Shown one piece after another: positions 22,001-32,893 of a DNA stretch of 64,000 nucleotides (its first letter is position 1; each line of letters begins with the position of its first letter). This DNA comes from Patiria pectinifera (lineage: Eukaryota > Echinodermata > Asteroidea > Valvatida > Asterinidae), in contig CM057149.1 of assembly GCA_029964075.1 (NCBI GenBank), positions 13,712,465 through 13,776,464 of the forward strand, given 5' to 3'. The translations under genes and the position numbers were made by a program. The notes under the pieces are model-generated. The model was not told the origin of the DNA, did no database searches, and saw only the letters and a program-made list of their open reading frames with translations.

Positions 22001-25000
22001 ACAGGTAGGTGAAAATTGCTGTCAAAAAATGGGTTTCCTTCTTCAAAACTGAACAAATATACATCTAAAAATTAAGACCCTGCAGTTCAAGATCCAGATT
22101 AGTTACTTTGACTGACACGATATTTTTTACCGTAAATGAACGCAGGAATTCTGAGCTGCTTCTGTGCAAAAGCCGGCGCCAAGAGAGGCAAGTATATGCA
22201 ACAATGCCTACCGTTTGTTACGAGTATAGTTTACAAATTATTAATGAGATTTAGTTATGTATTTTAACGGATCTCAACACATTATTCGTTTTGACGCATT
22301 TCAAAACATCGCCCGTGGGATATATGTTACAATTGGCGCAGTTAGCCATTTCGCACTTGAACGTGCAAAACTAGTTAAGTGTTGAAAGACGTCCTAGAGT
22401 CATGTATATTAACAAGAATACATAATGCGTTGATCTGTACTAGGGTAGTATATTCTCAACGTTGTTCAACAAGCAAAACCCTCACTCACCCCCTTCCCAA
22501 CCTCACCCGCCTCTTTTCAAACCTCACCCGCCTCTTTTCAAACCTCACCCGCCGCTTTAAAACCTCACCCACCCCCTTACAAACCTCAGCCACCCCTTTC
22601 CAAATCTTAGCCTCCCCCTTCCAGCCCTCATCCAGCCCCTTCCAACCCTCACCCACCCCCGTTACAAACCTCACCCACCCTCTTCCGAACTCCACCCACC
22701 CCCTTCCAAACCTCACCCAACCCTTCAAAACCTCACCAGCCCCTTTCCAAACCTCACCCGCCCCTGTCCAAACCTCACCCGCCCCTGTCCAAACCTCACC
22801 CACCCCTTCCAAAACCCATCCACCCCCTTCCAAACCTCACTAACCTCCAAGACTGATCGCTTCGCATTTATAGCCTTTATATCATCATCGGTTTTGAATC
22901 ACAGTGTACGCCATCGACGCTAGCTCGATTATCGAGCAGGCGAAGCTGGTCGTCAAGGAGAACCAACTAGAGGGCGTGATTCAGCTGATCTCCGGCAAGG
23001 CTGAGACCGTGGATTTGCCCGAGAAGGCCGACATTTTAGTCAGCGAATGGATGGTAAGGCTAATTTTGAATATTGTTCATTACACTCTAAAAATTCCTGG
23101 GTCAGATTTAACCCGGAATCCGGGTCATATTATGGTTCCTGACACCTTTCCTGATCAAATAACATTTTTTCCGGGTCAAAATTTCTTTGACTCATTATTC
23201 GGGTCATTTTGATCCGGAAAAGTGCCATTGTGACCCGGAAAGTGCCATTTTCAACCCGAAAGTGTGTCAGGTCACATAGGACCCTGATTCCGGGTCAAAT
23301 CTGACCCGGGATTTTTTTGTTAGCGCTGCAGGATTAAACAGTACAATAATACATGCTGTTAATAATGCAATGTACATGTATGTGCTGTTGTGATTAATGG
23401 TGGATGAAATATCGTTGGGGTTATTCTATAAATTAGGGTCTACTTTTTTTCATATCCCTGTTACGTCGGACATCTAAGATCTGATAATTCTAATGAACTC
23501 CATAATGCATTCTTCATCCAAGAATGATCATGAGTACCAGACTACCTACCAAACGAATAAACAAATCGTTTGGATTTATTCTTAATGATACGTGAATGGC
23601 AAAATTCAAAGAACCCTCCCCCTCCGACGTAATATGGACAGGGCAAATATCGCACCTTAGACCCTACATTCATAGAATGACCCGTTTCAATCTCATGACA
23701 CAAACGTTCTAATGACTGGCTATCGAAATTACTATTTTAATTAAGGTCAGTCAAACGGTTAATCAAAATTCAGCACCTTTGTACATGTTTGGTTGGTTCA
23801 AACCTCTCTTTGAGTCGCTCTTGATCCATTCTTGGTAGCGACTGTTAAGTTTGTTCTGAAAAGAAAGAAAAATTATGAGAACATTGCTTTATTTACAAGC
23901 ATCATTTACGAATGGTAACTTTTTTGTCATCTCCACAAGTTCTTAATGGAACGATGCCTATTGGCAAATATAAATCGTGTGTTGTAAGATATGGACTGAA
24001 GTCCTAAAAGACGACTGATGCGGATGCTGTATGGGATGTGACCAAACATTTTGTAGGATTTTTCTGACTGGATATTTGAAAGAGGCTTGTTTTTTCAAGG
24101 TTCTTACAACTTGTATATTCTTCTACAGGGTCATTTCTTGTTGTTTGAGGGGATGCTTAACTCTGTTGTGGTGGCAAGAGACCGATTTCTGAAGAAGGTT
24201 TGTCCGATTTTGGAGAACAATTTTGAATTTGAAATTACTTGAATTACCATAGCTGAGGCCTAGTCCAACAAACACATTAATTTGATAAAACAAATTTCTT
24301 TACTGCCCAATAAAAAAGACCTGTACAGTTAGTGCATACCGGTGTGATACAGAAATAAACATTGGCTCTGCTAAATTCTTATCATTCAAGTTGTTTCAAA
24401 TTCATGCGTTTGAATTCTATTATTTAAAAAGGAATTTCCTTGAAGATTGTCGTGTCATGCTGCTTACGAAACACAAAACTTCTCCAAAATCTTCACCTCT
24501 CGTGTATTTCTACATTATTGCTTCCGAACAACTTGCAGATTTTTTTTTCCGGAATATTGTAGGTTTTCCCCGGCCAATTTTCTACAAATGTTCATTCACT
24601 GAAAATCCGCCAATCATTTTCATCTGAATTTGAGAATCGCTCTGAACACGCGTTTCATTTTCGCTACCAGAGCAAGTAATTCCATTTCAGTTCAATCAAT
24701 AAAGTGATTGAGCAGCACCGTTCGTTTATGCTCATTCTGATTCGTTTTCAAGACTTCTTTTTCGCTTTTAGAGGGCGATTTCAAACATTCACCATTTTAT
24801 TTCACTATTAGTTTATGCCATCGGCACCAGATACAATTAGGGGTTTCTTTTTCATTAACCGGAAATCAAATTAGCTATACCTGAAATCAATTTAGAAAAG
24901 GTATGCTTGCGTAAATGAATGCACAGGTAACCTAATTAGCCGTGAGTTTCGCAAAACCGAATGCATGGGCAATAAAACGATCGAACTTTCGTAGAATTGA

Positions 25001-28000
25001 AATGGATTAAAGACGTGCATTCAAATTCAGACGAAAACGAATGACCGATTTTCAGAAGTAAATAAACATTTCAGGAAATCGGCCGTGAAAACCTATATTT
25101 GTGTTAACCTTGGAAAACAGCTGTTCACTTCAAGTTAACGAGTGGTACTTTTTCTTTCAATTAGGGTGGTCTCATTCTACCCTCCAAGTGCACGTTATTT
25201 GTTGCGCCCATGGACTGCAAAAAGATGTACGATAGAAGGTGAGGTACCAAACATGCGGGTTGAAACTTTTATTAGGAAGATTTCCGTACATGGACATCAC
25301 TAATGTTTCCCTGCAGTGACCTGTCAGTCATCAGATGCGATGACATGTCCTAAAAGGTCGAATTATAGCAGGGAGCAAAATAAGCATTTACTGAGAAAAG
25401 ACTTAGAATTTTTCAGACCAGTCTCATTGTGTTTGTGCACAGGTGTCCGTTGATGTTCAGGTATGGAACTCTTTCTTTAACTTGTAAACATTCCTTTTCC
25501 GATTGTATTCGATCGACTTTTCGTTTTCGTCTTGTTTGCGGTGTATCCTGCTTTTTAAAAGAAACAGCTGCGGTTCCAAACCTTTCTTTCAGGATGGGTT
25601 AGAAACAATTGAATTCATTCACTTTTTACGAATTCCTTTCTGTATCATGTTGGTACATGTAGTAAAAGATTGTTACATGGTACAAAAATGACACAGCTTT
25701 CGCCAGAATGACAAAACTATTACGGGAGGTACGAAAGTTTGCAATGAAGAATTTAATTGCCATTTACAAAATATTTCTTGAAATAATGTTCAGATATCTT
25801 CTTCGGTTTCTTTTTCTTTGACTAGGATTACTTTTTGGTCTAGCACCAAGAAAACCTACGACCTGAGCATGGAATGCATGATCCCCTTTGCTAAGAAGAA
25901 CCTTCTGGGTGAGTGACCCTACCGGCCTTATAACTTTTCGTTTGCTATTAAACCGGCGTCGCTATTTGACTCATACCATATTTGACTAATATTGTTGAAT
26001 TCCTCCAATTAACTATAACTTCGATCTGAAAATAATAGTGTTGGTTTATTGATTACGAGATCATGACATGTGTAAATCTGTTTGCCCCGCAATTAACTGT
26101 ACATTATACTGCATTTCATATTTGCACAGCTTTTTAAATCATTTCTCATTAAGGTTATTCTGAAAGATGGTGGTTATCATTATTTGAGAATCAAGCACGG
26201 AGATCTTCTTACTCCACAGGTTCTGTGCGCAGAGAGGACATTCCAAGTGACACCGTAATGGATCCAGGCCAGCCGTTTTACGATCTTGACATCAACACTG
26301 TCACCCTTGAGGACCTGAACCGTGTCGAGGTACGGGGTCTGTGTCCACCCTTGAGCTCCCCCTCCTGCCCCCTCCTGCTAAGTATTCGCGGAAGGCATGC
26401 GCGAGCCTTCTGATGTTAAAAATCCATTCAGTGCCCCCTCCAGAAACTGAGACCCACTTTAGTGCCCCCTGCCAATTGCACCCCATTAACACCACTGAAC
26501 AGTAAAACTGCTAGCTGTATACCTCATGCAATATTTATACTTAGATAACTCGACTCTGAAGTTCATGACGTCAGTGCTGGGCTCAGCCTCATTGGCATTA
26601 CTGAGAGGGATCTCCAACCCCGCTCGACGCCTGTGCAGCGGGGGAGGGAGGAGGGGGAGGGGAGCGTGGGGGGGGGGGGCGTACCCCCCCACAAAAAATT
26701 GGTGCCCCCCAGTCGCCCCCCCCCCCTGAAAATGTGGCATCCGGAGAAAAGCACAGCCAAACGAGTTACCATGGTCAGCTGAAAGAACATAAAGTCCCTT
26801 TTTCCGCGATGTTATGCATATTTTTAACCAAACCTCTCTTTTTTTCTCTAGTGGCTGTTTATTGTAACGTCCCTTGCAAAGCGAAAAGCGGATATATAAC
26901 CATGATATACGTTTTGAACTTTCACATCATTGGTTAACAGGGGAGCTTCCAGGTGACATGCGACCGGACCACCAGTCTCACCGGGATCGCAGTCTGGTTC
27001 GATGCGTACTTTGAGGCCCCGAGCAAGGATACCGTGGTGCTGTCAACTTCACCATTCTCTCCGTGAGTAATATGAGAACATAAATCATCAGACTCCAAAA
27101 ACTAATGCAGAAACCACGAAAAGCTAAAGTTAGCATACAAAATTTCCACAAAGCAAGCAGGATCTAAGTATATACACAAACGTCGTTTATCATGTTCAAA
27201 TCAAACAATTAAGTCGATAATGTTGGAAGTTTTCCGAGCATGTTTTTGTTGTCACTTGGATATGTTCGCGATAGTTGGGGGTGTTTCTGGGTGTGACAGG
27301 CCAGCAATGCTTGTTATTAGCATTAAACATTTTGAATTCGTCAAATCGAAGACTGCGTTTTCGACATGCGGTATAGGCGTCCTGCCTAGTATTTATATTT
27401 GTACAGTGTGGGGCAGGGCGTTATTTTCTATTTTCTTTTATTGTGACGACCCACGAACTATTTAGAGACGTCAGACATCGTCAGGTCAGGAGACCAGACC
27501 ACCTAAGCACTAAGATTGAGAAGTTACACACATGTTAACGTTACATAGTTTACCCAGTGTGGACATTCTTTTGTTTTCGTGTAGTAACCTGTGAAACAAA
27601 TCACTTTACTCACACTGTGAAAACTCTTTGAACCCAATTTTTTTTTATATGATCCCCTTATATTGTTTCCCTTCATTTTGGCACGGATAAACCTAGCCCC
27701 AAAATGCCTCTAAACCTGTTTTCCTGAGAGGGGGAAACATTGTGTGTGCGTGGGAAGGTCCACTCAACGTCGCCGCTACCTGGTTTACGTGGACCTCTTT
27801 TGTTCGGAAGTCCACACAGTGAATGTAATGCTTGTACATTGCCACCTGTTCCAGCCATGGACAATCAGAACGTGACAGTAACCAATAGTTTCATATTTCC
27901 CCCTACAGCCGAACTCATTGGAACCAAGCCGTCCTGTACCGTGAAGAGGGCCTTCCAGTCCAGAAAGGTGACGTCATCAAGGGCAGTATGACGATCACTC

Positions 28001-29324
28001 CAGCCGACAGGAATGAGAGGTATTAGCTGCTATCGATTTGTGTAATTAACTAATGGATGCAGTTAGGAGTTGTGATTTTTGTATTTTAAATTAATTGATT
28101 AATTTGAATTTATTTTCACCAATACGAAGCCAAAGGGCCGAGATGTGCATTGATCTACAGCCATGGCTCTCAGAACTCTCCAATATAGACGAATTTGACT
28201 GTATAGCCTTTATTCATGAGCTCGGCGGACGGATTTTTGTGCCTATTTACTTGGTTGCACCCATAAATGCTGAAGGTTGCAGATTAGTAAATAAACTGCC
28301 ATATAACCCAGTGATAAATACGCCCACTTTCCAAATTCAGGGAAAAAATACTGCCACTTTGCAAGATATTTGACACACACATCGGCCTATTTTATCGTCT
28401 TTCATTCTCTGTTTCATTGAGAAAACTCCGTCCAAAGATAGTCCCCCCTAAAAACTTTATTGCTGAATCCCATCGCCATTTTGAAAAAAAACCATATGCT
28501 TGTGCGCCATTGCAAATGGAGCAATTTTAGGGCCTCATTTCATGCGAATTTCTCAGATCTACAGGGTGGTCCCAAAAAACCCATTTTTTTCAGAGGCAGA
28601 TTTCTCAAAATTGATATTCCTAACAACCAGATCGATATGGTGTAAACGGCGATGAAAATAAAGATTAAGTAAGGATAGCGGCCATGCATTAACAGACAAA
28701 TTTATCAAAAACTAGTTTGTCCGAATCCATGGCAGTCATGTAGATTACAATTATTACAATTATTTGTGTGCACAGTTTTATTGTGTTGACCATATCTCAT
28801 AAAAGTACGTGGGGATAAACTGGTTTCTGATCATCTTTCTTTAAATCATCGCCATTTCTTAATTTAGGCTTTGTTTTCAGCGCTGTTTTTATCATTATAC
28901 CACGAAGATGCTCGCCCCATTCCAAGAAATCTGCTTCTGAAAAGGTGTCAACCTTATTGGGGGCTACCCGGCCTGAAGGAGCTTGCAGTCCTGTTCACGT
29001 CTTCATTATTACAAACCATCAAGCTCATGGCCCACAGAATGCTCTAATAGCAAAAACAAAATGAGGGCATGCAAATCGTGGTTTGGCGGGCGTTGACAAT
29101 TTCAGGCCTATTTACTGGTCTGCAACCTGAAACCAGCTCCTGAAACCTCCCACCAACAAGTTGAATCCCACAATCATCTCTGGATACATCATCATCGCTT
29201 TAACACGATTCTGTTTGTTCTCAGGCACTTGGATGTCAAGCTGAGCTACCAGATCGGAGATGGTCAACCGGAGGAAAAGGTGTACAACACTTGGCAGACC
29301 CCGGGGCCTGTCGAGATGTATTAG
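18996..29324 (+). CDS. PRMT6: Protein arginine N-methyltransferase 6-like, 12 coding exons
   Basis: The twelve exons (listed separately) join in frame to 348 codons plus stop. Type I PRMTs transfer methyl groups from S-adenosylmethionine to arginine to give asymmetric dimethylarginine; PRMT6 is nuclear and modifies histones, including H3R2. Visible: FFSSY at 16-20 in place of the usual YFxxY, IHENM 25-29, motif I VVDIGCGTG 55-63, post-I VYAIDAS 77-83, double-E loop SEWMGHFLLFEGM 123-135 (E124 and E133), THW loop 281-283, and the beta-barrel with dimerisation arm between. The C-terminus (LDVKLSYQIGDG) is closer to PRMT6 than to PRMT1. Odd points: H128 where relatives have Tyr in SEWMGY, Asp (D81) where Glu is usual in post-I, a GC donor in intron 4, and many introns whereas human PRMT6 is intronless. 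An extra 5' coding exon is possible, since the first exon is open upstream of the ATG. Confidence 0.9.
19884..20072. repeat. Fragment of the 52350-type palindromic element
   Basis: Within PRMT6-like intron 1. It matches the interior of the elements at 52350-53008 and 56833-57499 through AATGCGATTTCAAGAATCGT, AACATCACCAG, GAAGGCCC, GTGGATTTTATA and ATTGTGTACTACA. The terminal repeats are absent or unrecognisable. Confidence 0.7.
20167..20232 (+). CDS. PRMT6: PRMT6-like exon 2
   Basis: Acceptor TTAACAG, donor GTGGGG. It completes Ser (TC|G) and encodes SYASVNIHENMVRDESRTQSY, holding the N-terminal SAM-capping helix and the conserved H-E-x-M. It ends in phase 2. Confidence 0.88.
20558..20625 (+). 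CDS. PRMT6: PRMT6-like exon 3 (motif I)
   Basis: Acceptor TCCACAG, donor GTAGGT. It encodes RKAIMQCSDLIKDKVVVDIG followed by CGT, the glycine-rich SAM-binding motif I. It ends in phase 1, splitting the last Gly. Confidence 0.9.
22146..22187 (+). CDS. PRMT6: PRMT6-like exon 4 (42 nt, GC donor)
   Basis: Acceptor ACGCAG. It encodes GILSCFCAKAGAKR and ends in phase 1. The donor is GCAAGT at 22188, a GC-AG intron; the exon ends AGAGAG and the intron starts GCAAGTAT, so the rest of the site is consensus. The next exon restores V-Y-A-I-D-A in frame, which fixes the junction. Confidence 0.85.
22477..22845. repeat. Pyrimidine-rich ~21-bp minisatellite in PRMT6-like intron 4
   Basis: About 18 copies of a unit like AAACCTCACCCGCCCCTGTCC, with variants. 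The non-coding strand is rich in GGGTGAGG and GGGG runs and could form G-quadruplexes. The array ends about 60 bp before the intron-4 acceptor, so it may act as an extended polypyrimidine region. Long ORFs on both strands here are repeat artefacts. Confidence 0.85.
22905..23053 (+). CDS. PRMT6: PRMT6-like exon 5 (post-I to SEWM)
   Basis: Acceptor AATCACAG, donor GTAAGG. It encodes VYAIDASSIIEQAKLVVKEN, then VIQLISGKAETVDLPEKADI and LVSEWM, covering post-I (acidic residue contacting the SAM ribose), motif II and the first half of the double-E loop. It ends in phase 0. Confidence 0.92.
23083..23322. repeat. Fold-back MITE in PRMT6-like intron 5
   Basis: The left end CTGGGTCAGATTTAACCCGG and right end CCGGGTCAAATCTGACCCGG are inverted repeats, bordered by CACTCTAAAAATT and ATTTTTTTGTTAG. 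The interior repeats GACCCGGAAAGTGCCATT words. Non-coding. Confidence 0.7.
24129..24197 (+). CDS. PRMT6: PRMT6-like exon 6
   Basis: Acceptor TTCTACAG, donor GTTTGT. It encodes GHFLLFEGMLNSVVVARDRF followed by LKK, completing the double-E loop with the second catalytic glutamate (E133). Phase 0 at both ends. The histidine at the second position replaces the usual tyrosine. Confidence 0.9.
25165..25238 (+). CDS. PRMT6: PRMT6-like exon 7
   Basis: Acceptor TCAATTAG, donor GTGAGG. It encodes GGLILPSKCTLFVAPMDCKK then MYD, leading from the methyltransferase fold into the barrel. It ends in phase 2. Confidence 0.88.
25826..25908 (+). CDS. PRMT6: PRMT6-like exon 8
   Basis: Acceptor TTGACTAG, donor GTGAGT. 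It encodes ITFWSSTKKTYDLSMECMIP and FAKKNLL, matching the dimerisation-arm region (FWS...YGVDMS in relatives). It ends in phase 1. Confidence 0.88.
26220..26329 (+). CDS. PRMT6: PRMT6-like exon 9
   Basis: Acceptor CTCCACAG, donor GTACGG. It encodes GSVRREDIPSDTVMDPGQPF and YDLDINTVTLEDLNRVE, beta-barrel sequence. It ends in phase 0. Confidence 0.86.
26632..26727. repeat. G/C homopolymer-rich tract in PRMT6-like intron 9
   Basis: Runs of G (up to 10) switch to runs of C about 45 bp later, separated by CGTACC and AAAAAATTGGTG. It resembles the interior of the G-rich MITEs elsewhere in the window, but clear CAGGSGCGGATCC ends are missing. Run lengths may be unreliable. Confidence 0.45.
26941..27062 (+). 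CDS. PRMT6: PRMT6-like exon 10
   Basis: Acceptor GGTTAACAG, donor GTGAGT. It encodes GSFQVTCDRTTSLTGIAVWF then DAYFEAPSKDTVVLSTSPFS, the barrel strand pair before the THW loop. It ends in phase 2. Confidence 0.9.
27909..28019 (+). CDS. PRMT6: PRMT6-like exon 11 (THW loop)
   Basis: Acceptor CCCTACAG, donor GTATTA. The first base completes Pro (CC|C), then RTHWNQAVLYREEGLPVQKG and DVIKGSMTITPADRNE follow. THW is the hallmark substrate-side loop of PRMTs. It ends in phase 2. Confidence 0.92.
29225..29324 (+). CDS. PRMT6: PRMT6-like exon 12 (C-terminus)
   Basis: Acceptor TTCTCAG. It encodes RHLDVKLSYQIGDGQPEEKV and YNTWQTPGPVEMY, then TAG at 29322-29324. The total of 1047 nt is an exact multiple of three across all exons. 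Confidence 0.9.
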
Positions 29325-29464
29325 ACCGCTAGAGGTCGCACTTCAAAATGACCAGAGACCTGGACTGATCTGCAGTGTGCATTCTGGCCTATCGCCGTAT
29401 AGGGCACAGTTTTGTGTAACACATTACCCATCAACCCATGGAAATTCGTTGAAGCAGACCAGTC

Positions 29465-29470
29465 AATAAA
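29465..29470 (+). promoter_or_regulatory. Candidate polyadenylation signal of PRMT6-like
   Basis: AATAAA about 140 bp after the stop codon. A second AATAAA at 29920-29925 could serve a longer 3' UTR. Confidence 0.4.
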
Positions 29471-30274
29471 TTCCAACGGCTGCTTCAGACTGTACATGTC
29501 ATTCAATAACAGTCCGGTCAGGTATTTTATAATTTTGGTAGTTCTGTTTTTTTGATGTTTGCAAATTTGTATGTTCCCTTTAAGAACATTTTCTATATTT
29601 TGCGAGATAATTTCGATCTTTATATAGGTTTGTACCTTGTCCAAATCATGTGTACTCCTTCTGGGATACTTTCCATGCAAATTCGTCCCTATTTAAAGGA
29701 CCTGTTAGAATTTGATATAATGACTTACATTGCTATATGTATTCTTGTATTGGTTCATCGGTGCTTTATATTATGATCGGCCTATTGGCCTATTGTCTTT
29801 GCACCAATATTTTCCTGATACAGTATTACCGTAGCCAGCATGAATTTATATGACAGTTATATAAGTGAATATTTATGCAGGGTTGTCAGTCAGTTACACT
29901 GTGCAGAGTTTGTCTGTCAAATAAAAGTGGTAATAATCCACCTAATTAAATGAGGCATCTTGTTAGTTATCACATAAGTTTATTTAATAGTGCCTTTTAT
30001 TCTCTGTGAGAACAAAATAAATAGGGTGCACTTTTTAAAAGTTTTACAGTATGCCCCAAACAAAAGTGTCCGTCTGACTATTTTTGAAATAACTACAAAA
30101 CCGTGAAATCAATTTTGAAAATGTTTGATTGTGCAGATACTAATCCTTACTTATATAAGTTTCATTGAATTTCAGTCGCGCATCAATGCTCAATTGTCAA
30201 TTGATCACAACCACATTTTGGGACACTGAGCCCAAGTTACTCATAAAATAGAATTTTGCGTCGGGATGATGTAA

Positions 30275-30418
30275 ATCAAATTAGGTTTTGCCCTTCACCG
30301 ACGTATAAACACTGTATACTCAGTGTGTTACCTTATTTTTCCCCCAACTTTCACTCGGGAGGTAACACACTGAGTATACAGTGTTTATACGTCAGTGAAG
30401 GGCAAAACCTAATTTGAT
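30275..30418. repeat. Fold-back with 59-bp arms
   Basis: Arms 30275-30333 and 30360-30418 pair with one mismatch around a 26-base loop. The core contains TATAAACACTGTATACTCAG. GAGCCCAAGTT occurs both about 45 bp before the left arm and directly after the right arm, and may be a relic of the insertion. Non-coding. Confidence 0.8.
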
Positions 30419-30447
30419 GAGCCCAAGTTCCTGGTCGTCATCAATTT

Positions 30448-30659
30448 CAGTGCTGTGTTATGTAAAGTGTGTATACGCCTGCACGTTGTGAAACCACAAG
30501 GCTGATGTGGTTTGGGATTAGAATCATTTGCCTGGCTATCAGTCATCATGGCAAGACCTCAGTTTAATGTTCCAGGGCAAATGATTCCAATCCCAAACCA
30601 TATCAGCCTTTTTTATCACAGCATGCAGGGTTTTACACAGCTAACTTAACACAGCACTG
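30448..30659. repeat. Fold-back MITE, ends CAGTGCTGTG / CACAGCACTG
   Basis: The outer ends are inverted (CAGTGCTGTGTTA and TAACACAGCACTG), and inner blocks such as GGCTGATGTGGTTTGGGATT pair with AATCCCAAACCATATCAGCC. The arms total about 85 bp with small gaps. It lies 30 bp from the preceding fold-back. Confidence 0.75.
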
Positions 30660-31715
30660 TGAAAGTTAGGTTTTCCAATATATTTCAAATGTTGACACAT
30701 AAGGACTTAATGAAGAAAACTCTCAAATGAAGAATAAACCAAATTTACGATGAAGGGTTTTGACTTAAAATCGGTATCAATTATGGATGATAGGCACCGA
30801 CCAATGATCCGGTTGTGGGCGTATTTTCAGGCCGACCTGACTAGTTTTCGAGTTTTTATTGTAATAACTGTATTTTATAAGTACATTATTTGTTGCAACT
30901 ATCGGTGCGTGTTTTCCGAGAACAGCCACGGGCATAATTTATGTAGTTATGCACTGCGGTAGATAATGTTGCCCAGAAAGTGAATGCAGAAAACGGTAAG
31001 GGCTCCACTTCAACTGCTACCTTTGTGATTTGGATATTTATTCCTTTAATTGAATCCTCAAATCGTGCATCTCGCTTCGGAAATCAGCTGTGTTCCAACC
31101 GTACGCAATTACCGGGAACAAGCCAAGTACGCAATCGAACGACCCTCTCCCGGCATCTTGAGCGAAATTGAAGCCGTGATTATATTTCATCCCGCATTCC
31201 ACTCGACCTTCCCCTGGCTGGCTGGCTTGCCAATAAACACCGTCAATTGACCCGTCACTGCCGGTTCAGGCGCAACCCTCCCAAACGGAACATCATCCCA
31301 TTAATTGCAATGCTCGCTGATCTCCGTAATACACGAGCACGGCTCATCAACCAGGGGCGCCGTTTGGCAGTCATCCATTCATAAATACTCGGGGAACGTG
31401 GCGGGAATTCTGCGCGGTTGAGTTTGGCGAGCTGTGTGCGCGGTGTAGTACGCCAGGGGGCATTTATCGCCGGCTCTGGGTGATAATCAGCTCGCTAGCG
31501 CGGTACGGGTGTAGAGACCCCGTGAGATGAGCCGGACATTCAATGGTGTGCACGACCACGTGAACTGCAGAGAGCGTACACTGCAAGTTTTCCCACATAC
31601 GCGTATACATGCTACTGTAGAATAACTCATCTGGGAGAAACAGACGTTAGCCTCAAACACGGTCCTTCTCAGACTGCATCGAAACCCTTATCTGGATGAG
31701 AGAGAAAACTGCAAC
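30660..31715. other. 5' flank of EFCC1, no gene seen
   Basis: From about 31050 the sequence becomes less AT-rich and non-repetitive, with TAATTG/CAATTA words, up to the EFCC1 start codon. It is the natural place for the EFCC1 promoter and 5' UTR, but no TATA box or other decisive element was identified. Confidence 0.4.
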
Positions 31716-32893
31716 ATGGAAAGACCAGAATCGTTCATCGTCCCCGCCCGCCGCTCCCAGTGGCTGGTCAGCGCTTTGGCCTACGCCTTTGGTCTCGACC
31801 AGGGTATCGAAAATGAAGTAGTCGTCCTGGCCACTGGCATCGATCAGTACATTCAAGAGATATTCCACCACTTAGACGTGATAGGCAAGGATCGGGTATC
31901 TCTCCCCGATTTTCAGACACTATGCGAGGTTATCGGGTTTCAGGACTGCGGTAGGACTCCAGTGGCCGAGGAGCCCTCTTCGCCCGAGGACCCGTCCACA
32001 GAACTTACTTTCAAGGAGTTCCACTCCAGACTAGTCCAGTGCTTCATTGGAGAGGATACAGACGGTGGGCCTGCTGGTGACGAATTCGAGAAGAGGTGGG
32101 ACAATCAAGGGAAGTTCGTGGAGGCAGAGGTCAACATCTTGCCCAGGAGCGGACTGAGCGTTCGCACCATGTGCACGGAGTGTTTCCAAAAGCGACCGGT
32201 GACAGAGATTTATCACTCGGTAATGTTCAAGCAGGGCAAATGTTGCTTTCCTGGCGGCAGCTCGACAGAGGTTGAAGCTTCAAACTTAAGCGGTGCACCG
32301 TTTGAGAGTCTTGGTGGCTCGGTATCTACTTATTCGACCCACTGTCAGTGTGAAGACCATCTTTGTGGCAACCTGCCAGAAGTGAGGAAGTTACAACAGG
32401 AGAATGACGGGCTGAGGGAGATTATCGAAGACATGCGCCAGGCCCTGCAGAGCAGCGACGCAAGGCACCTGGCCCTCCTGGTGTCCCTCCGGAAGATGCA
32501 GATGGGGTCACAGGACGGTCGCGGTCAAGTAATCCCACCGCTGCCACCAAAACTCCCTGGACACTGCTCCATCCGTCCGCAGAATGCAGTCACTCTGTCT
32601 CGAGAGCTGAGCAGGCTCCGGGATGACAGGGACAGGCAGCTGGAGGAAGCCATCAGCTACACACAGTCCCTGGAAGCCGATCTTTGGAAATCGAGACGAA
32701 ACCAGGACCGCCTGGACCAAACCAGGGCGATGCTTGTGGGTCAGCGGCAGTCTCTATCGCAGCGCTTGTGCTCTGCCAGGGAGACACTTAGCAGCGGGTT
32801 GGAGAGGGTCCGGAAACTGGAGAAGCAGATAGAGAGGATGGATAAGGTGCAGGCAAGAGCAAAAGAACTGGCGGAATGGAAACCGTGCGAGAG
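31716..32893 (+). CDS. EFCC1: EFCC1 exon 1
   Basis: An unbroken 1178-nt coding exon starting at ATG in context CAACATGG. It ends AGAG|GTAAGA in phase 2. It contains the EF-hand-like region, the cysteine cluster and the first two coiled coils. Most of the recognisable EFCC1 similarity is here. Confidence 0.9.

Noticed and set aside
22379-22843. Pro-rich ORF (plus) and Gly/Trp-rich ORF (minus)
   Set aside because: By-products of the 21-bp minisatellite within PRMT6-like intron 4.
30275-30418. microRNA precursor
   Set aside because: Arms of 59 bp with almost perfect pairing fit a fold-back element rather than a bulged pre-miRNA.
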